Below the pieces are notes generated by a model. The model ran no database searches, had not been told where the DNA came from, and saw only the letters and a list, made by a program, of their open reading frames with translations. A stretch of 25,884 nucleotides of DNA, taken from positions 1-25,884 of the IMG/VR virus record IMGVR_UViG_3300031659_000082; one strand, written 5' to 3'. The translations under genes and the position numbers were made by a program. The stretch is from a virus. How positions within the stretch are numbered: position 1 is the first letter of the stretch; every line of letters starts with the position of its first letter. Positions 1-6,532 of the stretch are shown here, one piece after another.

Positions 1-2
1 GG

Positions 3-296
3 AGTCAGAAGACTCTACCCATAACAAAGACTCGAAAACGGCGAAAGAAGCTTAAAGTAGAATCTGACTGGAGAACATATTGGGGGTCTAATAAACACCT
101 AGTAGCTGAGATAGAAGAATATGGCACAGAAGGGTTTCACCGAGAGATGCTTCACTTATGCAAGGGTAAAGGTGAACTCGCATATATGGAAGCAAAGGAG
201 CAGTTTGACCGGGATGTACTACTTACAGAGGATTACTATAATGGGATCATCGCATGTAAGATAGGCGGCCAAACAGTGAAAAATTTAGTTAAATGA
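3..296 (+). CDS. SegE-like GIY-YIG endonuclease, C-terminal part (partial)
   Basis: An open frame enters from the left edge and stops with TGA at 294-296; about 97 residues are visible. The segment WRTYWGSNKHL, followed by an acidic helix, FHREMLHLCKGKGE and YMEAKEQFDRD, matches by recollection the C-terminal half of SegE-like GIY-YIG endonucleases of T-even and marine T4-like phages. These are free-standing homing endonucleases that cut DNA to spread their own gene. The GIY and YIG strands would lie left of the window, so the catalytic N-terminus cannot be checked. The glutamate in YMEAK is a candidate for the metal-binding catalytic Glu of the family. The stop codon lies three bases before the -35 box of the next promoter. 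Assigned by sequence pattern only. Confidence 0.6.
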   Translation, partial: SQKTLPITKTRKRRKKLKVESDWRTYWGSNKHLVAEIEEYGTEGFHREMLHLCKGKGELAYMEAKEQFDRDVLLTEDYYNGIIACKIGGQTVKNLVK

Positions 297-299
297 GTG

Positions 300-328
300 T
301 TGACAAAGGGGACTAAGTGTAGTATAAT
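300..328 (+). promoter_or_regulatory. Early sigma-70-type promoter P1 (leaderless start downstream)
   Basis: TTGACA (300-305), 17-base spacer, TATAAT (323-328): a perfect host-type promoter with the GTG prefix and ATAC extension seen at the other early promoters of this window. The predicted transcription start is about 335, only some 3 bases before the ATG at 338. Confidence 0.9.
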
Positions 329-337
329 ATACCTATT

Positions 338-667
338 ATGAATAATATAATACCATTTCCAACCGCGCAGCGGCAAGAACAGATAGAGTCCGAAAGAAAT
401 TGGGCATATGAAAACTACACTGAAGAGTGTATAGACACCTCTGAATTTGTTCTTATGATGCTTGAAGATTATTTTGCATCAGAAGACTCTGTGTTTGATG
501 AGATGGACTTTAGGGATACAGTGTATCCCGAATCACAAGATATGCACGTGATAGTAAATCTTATATCCTCAATGTTTATGAGATATGGCGGCATTGAACA
601 CTTCTTACAAGAAGACTTAGATGCCATTTATAAAAAAATAGAAGCGAATAAAAATGATATTACTTGA
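338..667 (+). CDS. Hypothetical acidic phage protein
   Basis: A 109-residue acidic protein with no recognised domain. The N-terminus MNNIIPFP resembles small early proteins of marine T4-like phages, but I cannot name a family. The only ATG available lies 9 bases after the -10 box of P1, and there is no Shine-Dalgarno sequence, so the mRNA is effectively leaderless. The C-terminus overlaps the start of the RNase H gene by 14 bases, which suggests the two are translated from one early transcript. Confidence 0.75.
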   Translation: MNNIIPFPTAQRQEQIESERNWAYENYTEECIDTSEFVLMMLEDYFASEDSVFDEMDFRDTVYPESQDMHVIVNLISSMFMRYGGIEHFLQEDLDAIYKKIEANKNDIT

Positions 668-1514
668 TTACAGCCAGATTGCACTTTCAAACATCATGGT
701 ACAAAAGTTAAATGATGAAGATATGATTAGACATATGATATTAAACAGTATTCGTATGTACAATAAAAAGTATCGAAAAGAATATGGTCAGATGGTTATC
801 TGTGCAGATGGCATGAATACTTGGAGACGTCAGTACTTTCCCGAATACAAAGCTAATAGAAAGAAGGGCCGAGATGCAACTAGTCATATGGACTGGCCAG
901 AAATCTTTCGTATCCTTTCTACAGTCCGAGAAGAACTCATGGAGAACTTCCCATACAAAGTATTGCATATGGAAGGTTGTGAGGCTGATGACATTATTGG
1001 TGCCCTTGCTATACGAACCCAAGAGTTCGGTCAAGGCGAACCCGTTATGATTATTTCATCTGATAAAGATTTTATTCAGTTGCAGAAGTATAACAATGTA
1101 AAACAGTTCTCTCCTATACAAAAGAAAGCAGTGGTAGATAAGAACCCTAGAAACTATTTGTTTAACCACATCATGAGAGGTGATGCTGGAGATGGTATTC
1201 CAAATGTATTATCTAAAGATGCTACATTTATTACCGAAGGCCTCAGTCAAACTCCATTAAGACAGACAAGAGTTGATGATTGGTTAACACATAGTGACGA
1301 CCTTAAAGCTGCTATGCCCGAGGATCTGTATCGTAACTATCAAAGAAATAAGACCTTAATTGACTTAAATGAAATTCCGGAGACCATTCAAGAATCTATT
1401 ATAAATAAATATGACGATCAAAAACTACCTATGAGAATGAAGGTATTGAATTATTTGATTAAAAAAAGATGCACTAACCTGATTGAATGCGTGGAGGAAT
1501 TTTATAATGCGTAA
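654..1514 (+). CDS. rnh: T4-type RNase H / 5'-3' flap exonuclease
   Basis: A 286-residue member of the FEN-1/T4 RNase H family (T4 protein 305 residues). It removes RNA primers and 5' flaps from Okazaki fragments and works with gp32, gp45 and DNA ligase, all or part of which are encoded nearby. Acidic metal-binding motifs are visible in order: LDYS near residue 5, ADG near 52, CEADDIIGA at 109-117, SSDKDF at 135-140, and the helix-hairpin-helix region GDAGDGIPN at 176-184, which is diagnostic for the family. The start overlaps the upstream gene, and the end overlaps the next gene by 8 bases, indicating one translation unit. The family assignment is secure. Exact activity (RNase H versus general flap nuclease) follows from T4. 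Confidence 0.93.
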   Translation: MILLDYSQIALSNIMVQKLNDEDMIRHMILNSIRMYNKKYRKEYGQMVICADGMNTWRRQYFPEYKANRKKGRDATSHMDWPEIFRILSTVREELMENFPYKVLHMEGCEADDIIGALAIRTQEFGQGEPVMIISSDKDFIQLQKYNNVKQFSPIQKKAVVDKNPRNYLFNHIMRGDAGDGIPNVLSKDATFITEGLSQTPLRQTRVDDWLTHSDDLKAAMPEDLYRNYQRNKTLIDLNEIPETIQESIINKYDDQKLPMRMKVLNYLIKKRCTNLIECVEEFYNA

Positions 1515-1932
1515 TTACCTAGTCTCAGATGTCCTAGAAGGACAGGCCAAAATACAAAGCAAAGTGGATAAGATTGCTTATCTTCAGAAGATGAATTCTG
1601 CACCACTGAGAGATATTCTAAGAATGAACTTCGATGACGATGTTGTCACTACGTTACCTACTGGTGCCCCTCCATACAAGAAAGATAATATGCCAGACGG
1701 CATGAACTACGCGACTCTTCAAAACCAATATAGAAAATTTGCATATTTCTTTAAGGGTAAGTATAGTGACATGAATCCTATTAAAAGAGAAAGTCTGTTT
1801 TTAGAGATTCTTGAATCTGTACACCCATCTGATGCTGAAGTGTTTATTGCAGCTAAAGATAAAAACCTTAAGTATAAGGGGTTGACTAAGAAATTAGTTG
1901 TAGATTCGTTCCCTAACTTAATTCAAAAATAA
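1507..1932 (+). CDS. Conserved T4-like phage protein (possible DUF6433-type)
   Basis: A 141-residue protein. I chose ATG 1507 because GGAGG at 1493-1497 lies 9 bases upstream; an in-frame ATG at 1483 would add 8 residues but lacks a ribosome site. It contains the pattern APLRDILRMNFDDDV followed by LPTGAPPYKKD. From memory this resembles a conserved protein of marine T4-like phages annotated as DUF6433, of unknown function. No catalytic motif, signal peptide or membrane segment is visible. Lying directly after rnh with an 8-base overlap, it may belong to the replication/repair unit, but that is only context. Confidence 0.75.
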   Translation: MRNYLVSDVLEGQAKIQSKVDKIAYLQKMNSAPLRDILRMNFDDDVVTTLPTGAPPYKKDNMPDGMNYATLQNQYRKFAYFFKGKYSDMNPIKRESLFLEILESVHPSDAEVFIAAKDKNLKYKGLTKKLVVDSFPNLIQK

Positions 1933-2013
1933 CTTAACTAACTTGGAGGGCAGCCTATAGACGAACCTTTATGATGATAGATAATCAATCAATTCACCCA
2001 TGGAGTACTGACT

Positions 2014-2184
2014 ATGCATGTACAAATTGAACGCCTCAAGAAAGACCAAAAAGAGGCAGTATACTATCAGAAAAAACTGAAGCGCAAAGGAAAAGACGTT
2101 CTGGCTTATAAGATGCAGAAGAAAATAGAATTCCTGAATAGACATATAGAAGATATGTATATGGCGACAGTCAAAGAAGGTTAA
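2014..2184 (+). CDS. Small basic coiled-coil protein
   Basis: A 56-residue ORF, ATG at 2014, stop TAA at 2182-2184, preceded by GGAG (2002-2005) at good spacing. The sequence is highly charged and Lys/Gln-rich (QIERLKKDQKEAVYYQKKLK), predicted almost entirely helical, and likely a short coiled coil. It has no recognised family. Codon use and the clear ribosome site support a real gene. It fills most of the space between the rnh unit and the next promoter. Confidence 0.6.
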   Translation: MHVQIERLKKDQKEAVYYQKKLKRKGKDVLAYKMQKKIEFLNRHIEDMYMATVKEG

Positions 2185-2193
2185 GAGGGTTTC

Positions 2194-2212
2194 GGCCCTT
2201 GTCTAAAGGGCC
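2194..2212 (+). other. GC-rich hairpin after the small gene
   Basis: GGCCCTT (2194-2200) pairs perfectly with AAGGGCC (2206-2212) across a 5-base loop. It lies 10 bases after a stop codon and before a promoter, so it could end transcription or protect the 3' end. The following CTAATTTA is a poor U-tract, so I do not call it a firm intrinsic terminator. Confidence 0.45.
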
Positions 2213-2265
2213 CTAATTTACATTATGGCAAGATCGAGCTGGAATGCTTTTACTACATTAAATGG

Positions 2266-2294
2266 TTGACAAATTAAACTAACTGTGATATAAT
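2266..2294 (+). promoter_or_regulatory. Early sigma-70-type promoter P2 (leaderless start downstream)
   Basis: TTGACA (2266-2271), 17-base spacer, TATAAT (2289-2294), extended by ATAC. The predicted transcription start is about 2301, next to the ATG at 2302. Confidence 0.9.
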
Positions 2295-2301
2295 ATACAT
2301 T

Positions 2302-2877
2302 ATGAATATATTTGTACTAAGTGACGACCCAGTCCAAGCTGCACAAGACCAGTGTGATAAACACGTTGTTAAAATGATCGTAGAATCAGCTCAGATGTTA
2401 TCCACTGTCCACCGGATGCTAGACGGTACTATTACCCAACGGCCATCCAACTCAGGCAAAAGAACTCTAAAATATTACGAACTACATGACGATAGAGAGG
2501 ATATCCTTTATAAGGCTGTTCATCACAATCATCCATGTACGGTATGGTCAAGAGAAAACTGCTGCAATTACAATTGGCACTATGAACATTTTACAGCGCT
2601 ATGTGATGAATATACATATAGGTATGGTAAAATTCATGCAACAGATACTAAACTAAGGACTCTGTTAAAAGAACTGCCAAAGAATATATTACACACCAAT
2701 TGCAAGTCAGCATTCAAACTAGCCATGGGGTCAAATCCTGAGTGTGTAGTAGTTGGCCTGGGTGGCACAGATGTAGTAGAATCATACAGAAACTTTTATC
2801 ACACAAAACAGGAAAGATTTAAAATGGATTGGACTAAGCGCAATGTACCGGAGTGGTTTACACATGCCTCTATATGA
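2302..2877 (+). CDS. Conserved phage protein of the CDKHVVKM family
   Basis: A 191-residue protein opening with MNIFVLSDDP and QCDKHVVKMIVESAQML. This N-terminal pattern recurs, as I recall, in proteins of marine T4-like phages with no assigned function. His- and Cys-rich stretches are visible (CDKH, VHHNHPCTVWSRENC, HTNC), suggesting metal binding or a nuclease/glycosylase-like fold, but no catalytic motif can be named. The start is fixed by family similarity at the N-terminus, yet the ATG lies only 7 bases after the -10 box of P2 with no ribosome site. This makes it the clearest leaderless gene in the window. It overlaps the next gene by 14 bases. Confidence 0.8.
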   Translation: MNIFVLSDDPVQAAQDQCDKHVVKMIVESAQMLSTVHRMLDGTITQRPSNSGKRTLKYYELHDDREDILYKAVHHNHPCTVWSRENCCNYNWHYEHFTALCDEYTYRYGKIHATDTKLRTLLKELPKNILHTNCKSAFKLAMGSNPECVVVGLGGTDVVESYRNFYHTKQERFKMDWTKRNVPEWFTHASI

Positions 2878-3103
2878 TTTTAAGGATTTAACATCGGGTG
2901 AAGTTTACACCAAGATGATGTCTATTGCTGACATGGAAGAACATGTTAAGGATGAGAATATACAACAAGTAGTGTCTGCACCTAAACTGATTAGTGGAGC
3001 AAAGGGTACTCTCCAAATAGCCGGAGACGGCTGGAAAGAAGTACAAGATAAAATTAAAGCAGGATTACCTCCACGACTACGGGATAACATTAAAACCAAA
3101 TGA
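2864..3103 (+). CDS. FmdB-like small protein lacking zinc cysteines
   Basis: A 79-residue protein. I place the start at ATG 2864 (MPLYDFKDLTSGEVY), because MPxYDF is the typical N-terminus of FmdB/zinc-ribbon-like small proteins and their phage relatives; an upstream ATG at 2843 would add seven residues inside the previous gene. The middle (MMSIADMEEHV, then APKLISG) and the end (DGWKEVQDKIK) also fit phage FmdB-like proteins. The CxxC pairs that bind zinc in cellular FmdB are absent, since there is no cysteine at all. Function is unknown. It overlaps phoH by 4 bases (ATGA). Confidence 0.7.
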   Translation: MPLYDFKDLTSGEVYTKMMSIADMEEHVKDENIQQVVSAPKLISGAKGTLQIAGDGWKEVQDKIKAGLPPRLRDNIKTK

Positions 3104-3783
3104 ATAAGAAACCTTCAAAATTGAGAACAGAACATTTAATCACATTAGACCCACTTACTAAATCCCAGGAGGCAGTATTTAAATCTTGGAAAGAAGGATT
3201 CAACTTAGTATTATCTGGTTCAGCAGGAACGGGTAAAACCTATATCTCAACATATTTGGCTTTATTGGATATTATGAATAAGGATCAGAAGAAACTAGTG
3301 ATAGTAAGATCTGCGGTACCTACAAGGGACATGGGATTCTTGCCGGGCACACTAGAAGAGAAAGAGGATGCTTATAAGGCTCCATACTATGCTATTATGT
3401 CACAACTGTTTGAAGATGGTGAGGCTTGGAAAAAACTTCAAGTTGCTAAACAGATTGAGTTCTTAACTACGTCCTTTATTAGAGGTATTACTCTTACTGA
3501 TTGTATCGTTCTTATTGATGAATCACAGAACCTTACATACCACGAACTGTGTTCTGTTATTACTCGATTGGGTAATAATTGTAGAATCATTCTATGTGGT
3601 GATTACTACCAGTCGGACTTTACTAAGGGAGGTGACAGAGGTGGTTTGCAAAGGTTTACAAAGATTTTAGAGAATATGAAACTCTTCGATCACGTTGAAT
3701 TTACTTGGGAAGATATTGTCAGATCTGGCCTTGTAAGAGATTTTATTATGACAAAGGAACTAGTTGAAAATGGGAAACTTTAA
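3100..3783 (+). CDS. phoH: PhoH-like P-loop ATPase
   Basis: A 227-residue protein with the PhoH ATPase domain: Walker A GSAGTGKT at residues 40-47, Walker B IVLIDE at 136-141 followed by SQN, and CGDYYQSD as the sensor region. It is close in size to the PhoH domain alone. PhoH-like genes are common auxiliary genes of marine myoviruses. Their job is unsettled: phosphate-starvation genes by name, and RNA helicase/nuclease-associated ATPases by family. The start overlaps the upstream stop as ATGA, so translation is coupled. The 3' end overlaps the exonuclease gene by 14 bases. Confidence 0.93.
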   Translation: MNKKPSKLRTEHLITLDPLTKSQEAVFKSWKEGFNLVLSGSAGTGKTYISTYLALLDIMNKDQKKLVIVRSAVPTRDMGFLPGTLEEKEDAYKAPYYAIMSQLFEDGEAWKKLQVAKQIEFLTTSFIRGITLTDCIVLIDESQNLTYHELCSVITRLGNNCRIILCGDYYQSDFTKGGDRGGLQRFTKILENMKLFDHVEFTWEDIVRSGLVRDFIMTKELVENGKL

Positions 3784-4462
3784 ACATGAAAAAATTGATC
3801 TGGGCTATGACGACCTCACTGCAGAAACACTACCCTCTGGTAGAACATATGCCGCTCCTAATGGTTGTAACTATCCTTCTATTACTACAGTACTTTCCAT
3901 ATTAAGTAGGGAAAGTATACAGGCTTGGCGAGCTCGAGTAGGACCAGAAGCTGCCAACAAGATATCAAGAGTCGCATCAGGCCGTGGTACAGCAGTCCAC
4001 GAGTTATTAGAGAGGTATGTTAATAATGATCCAGACTTTGACAAAGGTGTTATGCCGCATGTGATGCAATCATTTCATGATGTCAAAGAAGAATTGGATA
4101 CAAGATTGACTAATGTCTATTCACAAGAAGCTCCACTATATTCAGAACACTTAGGATTAGCTGGCAGAGTGGATTGTGTAGGCGTGTGGGATGGAAAGAA
4201 CTCCATTGTGGATTATAAAACATCACGTAAACTTAAAAAGAAAGAATGGATATCCGGTTACTTCATGCAGTGTGCAGCTTATGCTATTATGTGGGAAGAA
4301 CGTACTGGAATGCCCATTACACAGTTGGTAATTCTAATTGCAGTAGATGATGAAAAGCCTCAGGTCTTTATTGAACACAGAGACAATTGGGTGAAACCAT
4401 TACTTGATGTAATAGAACAATATACCACAGAACAGAAACGTAAAGAGATATTTGGAAACTAA
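3770..4462 (+). CDS. PD-(D/E)XK superfamily (RecB/Cas4-like) exonuclease
   Basis: About 230 residues. The core nuclease motif is visible: GTAVHELLE at 73-81 (conserved Glu/His), GRVD ending at Asp135, IVDYKTS with Asp148 and Lys150, and the downstream Gln in FMQCAAYA near 167. This D...D-x-K plus Q-x3-Y arrangement is that of RecB/Cas4-type PD-(D/E)XK nucleases, common in marine T4-like phages and likely used in DNA repair, recombination or host DNA breakdown. No Fe-S cysteine cluster is seen. The start is ambiguous: ATG 3770, or TTG 3764, which lies closer to AAAGGA at 3753-3758. It overlaps phoH either way. Confidence 0.85.
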   Translation: MGNFKHEKIDLGYDDLTAETLPSGRTYAAPNGCNYPSITTVLSILSRESIQAWRARVGPEAANKISRVASGRGTAVHELLERYVNNDPDFDKGVMPHVMQSFHDVKEELDTRLTNVYSQEAPLYSEHLGLAGRVDCVGVWDGKNSIVDYKTSRKLKKKEWISGYFMQCAAYAIMWEERTGMPITQLVILIAVDDEKPQVFIEHRDNWVKPLLDVIEQYTTEQKRKEIFGN

Positions 4463-4464
4463 TA

Positions 4465-4650
4465 ATGAGACTAGATGCTTTATCTGTTAGGGCTAAGCAA
4501 CAGATATCTATTTGTTGTGAAACCCTATGCGAAAAGAATGTTGTAGAGAAATATATTGCTGAATTGGAAGCTAGAATCAGATTCTTAGAAAATGACTTCT
4601 TTAAAGTAATGAAAGCAAGAGAGCCAGTTGTAGAAAGAAAGGGAGATTAA
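4465..4650 (+). CDS. Small helical hypothetical protein
   Basis: A 61-residue protein starting 2 bases after the exonuclease stop and ending just before the glyA start codon. A heptad-like helix (KYIAELEARIRFLENDFF) suggests a coiled coil. Three cysteines sit close together (ICCETLC). It has no recognised family. Its tight position between two real genes and normal codon use support expression. Confidence 0.65.
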   Translation: MRLDALSVRAKQQISICCETLCEKNVVEKYIAELEARIRFLENDFFKVMKAREPVVERKGD

Positions 4651-4651
4651 A

Positions 4652-5791
4652 ATGGATCATAGAATATTGAATATCCTGAATGATGAAAAGCATCGGCAGG
4701 CTAATACAATAGAGCTAATTGCAAGTGAAAACTTTGCTAGTCAAGCTGTAATGGATCTTGCTGGTAGTATACTTACAAATAAGTATGCTGAAGGTTATCC
4801 GGGCAAGCGATACTATAATGGCTGTGATCACATGGATGATATCGAAACATTAGCTATTGATACTCTTTGCAAATTGTTTGGAGCTAGATATGCTAATGTT
4901 CAACCACATTGCGGTGCAAATGCTAACACTGCAGTCTATCAAGCATTCTTAAAACCCGGTGATAAGATTCTCGGTATGGACTTAGCTAGTGGCGGGCATT
5001 TAAGCCACGGTAGTCCTCCAAATATCTCAGGCAAAATTTATGATGCATATACATATGGAGTTGATGAGAACGGCCTCGTTGATTACGACACGGCCCAATT
5101 ATTAGCTGCACTTCACAAACCTAAAATGATCATTGCTGGTGCAAGTGCATATCCAAGACAAATTGATTGGAAACGATTTAGAGAGATCGCAGATTCGGTA
5201 GGAGCATTGCTTATGGTTGATATGGCTCATTACTCTGGCCTTATTGCTGGTGGTGTATATGATAGTCCAATTCCTTATGCTGATGTGGTTACTTCCACAA
5301 CTCATAAGACTTTACGAGGCCCAAGAGGTGGAGTAATACTTTGGAATGATCCTAGTTATAGTAAACGTATTAATAGTGCAATCTTTCCTGGCACTCAGGG
5401 TGGGCCACTAATGCATATCATCGCCGCAAAGGCTCAATGTTTCATAGAAGCTGATACACTAGAGTTTAAAAATTATTCAGTAAGAGTAATTGAAAATGCA
5501 CAAGCGATGTGTGCAGTCTTTGAAGCAAACGAATTTCCAGTACAAACAGGTGGTACTGATAGTCATATCATCTTAATGGATTTAAGTAATAGTAAGTATA
5601 GTGGTCGTGAAGCGGCTGACCTGCTTGAAGCTGCTGGCATCACCGTAAACAAGAACGGTGTTCCAAATGACCCTCGACCATTCATGGAAACAAGTGGTAT
5701 TCGGTTGGGTACCAGTGCAGAAACTACTCGTGGTGTGACCATTGATCAGTTTAAAGATTTAGCACAAAAGATTGTAAATATATTAAAATAA
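4652..5791 (+). CDS. glyA: Serine hydroxymethyltransferase (phage-encoded)
   Basis: A 379-residue PLP enzyme that converts serine and tetrahydrofolate to glycine and 5,10-methylene-THF. Family signatures are clear: ELIASENF at 21-28, KYAEGYPGKRYYNG at 44-57, HLSHGSP at 116-122, VDMAHYSGLIAGG, and STTHKTLRGPRGG with the PLP-binding Lys219. E. coli GlyA has 417 residues, so this is a slightly trimmed but complete-looking enzyme. The ribosome site GGGAG (4641-4645) is well placed. In a phage the likely benefit is one-carbon units for thymidylate or modified pyrimidine synthesis; in a SAR11-type host, which depends on external glycine/serine, it could also rebalance these amino acids (inference). 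The gene is followed by a promoter-terminator pair. Confidence 0.95.
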   Translation: MDHRILNILNDEKHRQANTIELIASENFASQAVMDLAGSILTNKYAEGYPGKRYYNGCDHMDDIETLAIDTLCKLFGARYANVQPHCGANANTAVYQAFLKPGDKILGMDLASGGHLSHGSPPNISGKIYDAYTYGVDENGLVDYDTAQLLAALHKPKMIIAGASAYPRQIDWKRFREIADSVGALLMVDMAHYSGLIAGGVYDSPIPYADVVTSTTHKTLRGPRGGVILWNDPSYSKRINSAIFPGTQGGPLMHIIAAKAQCFIEADTLEFKNYSVRVIENAQAMCAVFEANEFPVQTGGTDSHIILMDLSNSKYSGREAADLLEAAGITVNKNGVPNDPRPFMETSGIRLGTSAETTRGVTIDQFKDLAQKIVNILK

Positions 5792-5794
5792 CCC

Positions 5795-5823
5795 TTTACA
5801 TTTACTAGTGATTGTAGTATAAT
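5795..5823 (+). promoter_or_regulatory. Early-type promoter P3 firing straight into a terminator
   Basis: TTTACA (5795-5800), 17-base spacer, TATAAT (5818-5823) with the usual TAG prefix and ATAC suffix. The predicted start (about 5830) falls inside the 5' arm of the terminator hairpin at 5828-5863, so the transcript would be only about 40 bases. Confidence 0.75.
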
Positions 5824-5827
5824 ATAC

Positions 5828-5870
5828 CCCTCAAAGAGAATTTTAAACCACTCTCTTTGAGGGTTTTTTT
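5828..5870 (+). terminator. Strong intrinsic terminator after glyA
   Basis: A perfect 12-bp stem, CCCTCAAAGAGA (5828-5839) with TCTCTTTGAGGG (5852-5863), a 12-base loop, then seven T residues (5864-5870). It ends the early operon of phoH-exonuclease-glyA and also transcripts from promoter P3. Confidence 0.93.
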
Positions 5871-5897
5871 ATTGTCGAAAATAAATGAAAAAAAGTG

Positions 5898-5926
5898 TTG
5901 ACAAAAAGGTAGAACCATAGTATAAT
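5898..5926 (+). promoter_or_regulatory. Early sigma-70-type promoter P4
   Basis: TTGACA (5898-5903), 17-base spacer, TATAAT (5921-5926). The spacer and flanks (GGTAGAACCATAG) recur almost unchanged at promoter P9 (19834-19862). It drives the nucleotidase-ligase-HNH unit. Confidence 0.92.
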
Positions 5927-5950
5927 ATACACATATTAAGGAGAAATACA

Positions 5951-6532
5951 ATTAAAGAAAATATAATATTGGTTGACTGTGATGGTGTACTATGTGACTG
6001 GGAATACTCATTTACTCAGTGGATGCACCACCAAGACATCCCAACAAAGAACATTAACGAGTATGACATTGCTAAGAGGTTTGAGTTAGATAAAGTTACT
6101 GCCAAGAGATTAGTCAGACTGTTTAATGAGTCTGCAGCAATCGCATTCTTACCACCTCTAAGAGATGCAGTGTATTACATGAAGAGACTTAATATGTTAC
6201 ATGGATATCGATTCCACTGTATTACATCATTAAGTAGTGATAGGTATGCCCAAAGATTGAGGTATCAGAACCTAGACCTACTATTCGGTAGGGAGTTGTG
6301 GGATGAAGTAATATGTCTACCCTGTGGCGCTGATAAAGATGACGCATTAGAGCCTTACAGAGACACGGGTTGTTTCTGGGTCGAAGATAAAGTTGGCAAC
6401 GCTGAACTGGGGGTTGAATTAGGTCTTAACTCTATCCTTGTAGCTCATACACACAACGCAAGTTATAGTGGAGAGATTCCAAGATTCCACAGATGGAAAG
6501 AAATCTATAAGCACATTACTGGAGAAGTGTAA
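5951..6532 (+). CDS. HAD-superfamily 5'(3')-deoxyribonucleotidase-like phosphatase, ATT start
   Basis: A 193-residue HAD phosphatase. Motif I is DCDGVLCDW (nucleophile and acid/base Asp), motif II is the Thr/Ser in CITSLSS, motif III the Lys in GADKDD, and motif IV VEDKVGNAELG. This fits 5'(3')-deoxyribonucleotidases, which dephosphorylate nucleotides; a phage could use it to shape dNTP pools. There is no ATG or GTG start. TTG at 5969 would delete the first beta strand (NIILV) before the catalytic Asp. ATT at 5951 restores it and has AAGGAG at 5938-5943, 7 bases upstream, so I take the rare ATT as the start. The stop overlaps the ligase start (TAATG). Confidence 0.8.
   Translation: MKENIILVDCDGVLCDWEYSFTQWMHHQDIPTKNINEYDIAKRFELDKVTAKRLVRLFNESAAIAFLPPLRDAVYYMKRLNMLHGYRFHCITSLSSDRYAQRLRYQNLDLLFGRELWDEVICLPCGADKDDALEPYRDTGCFWVEDKVGNAELGVELGLNSILVAHTHNASYSGEIPRFHRWKEIYKHITGEV

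Noticed and set aside
1400-1407. TATAAATA inside rnh
   Set aside because: Exact late-promoter octamer, but internal to a coding region and about 100 bases from the next start; in AT-rich DNA such octamers arise by chance.
2225-2269. 14-codon ORF (MARSSWNAFTTLNG) before promoter P2
   Set aside because: No ribosome site, too short to judge, and its stop lies within the -35 region; likely chance.
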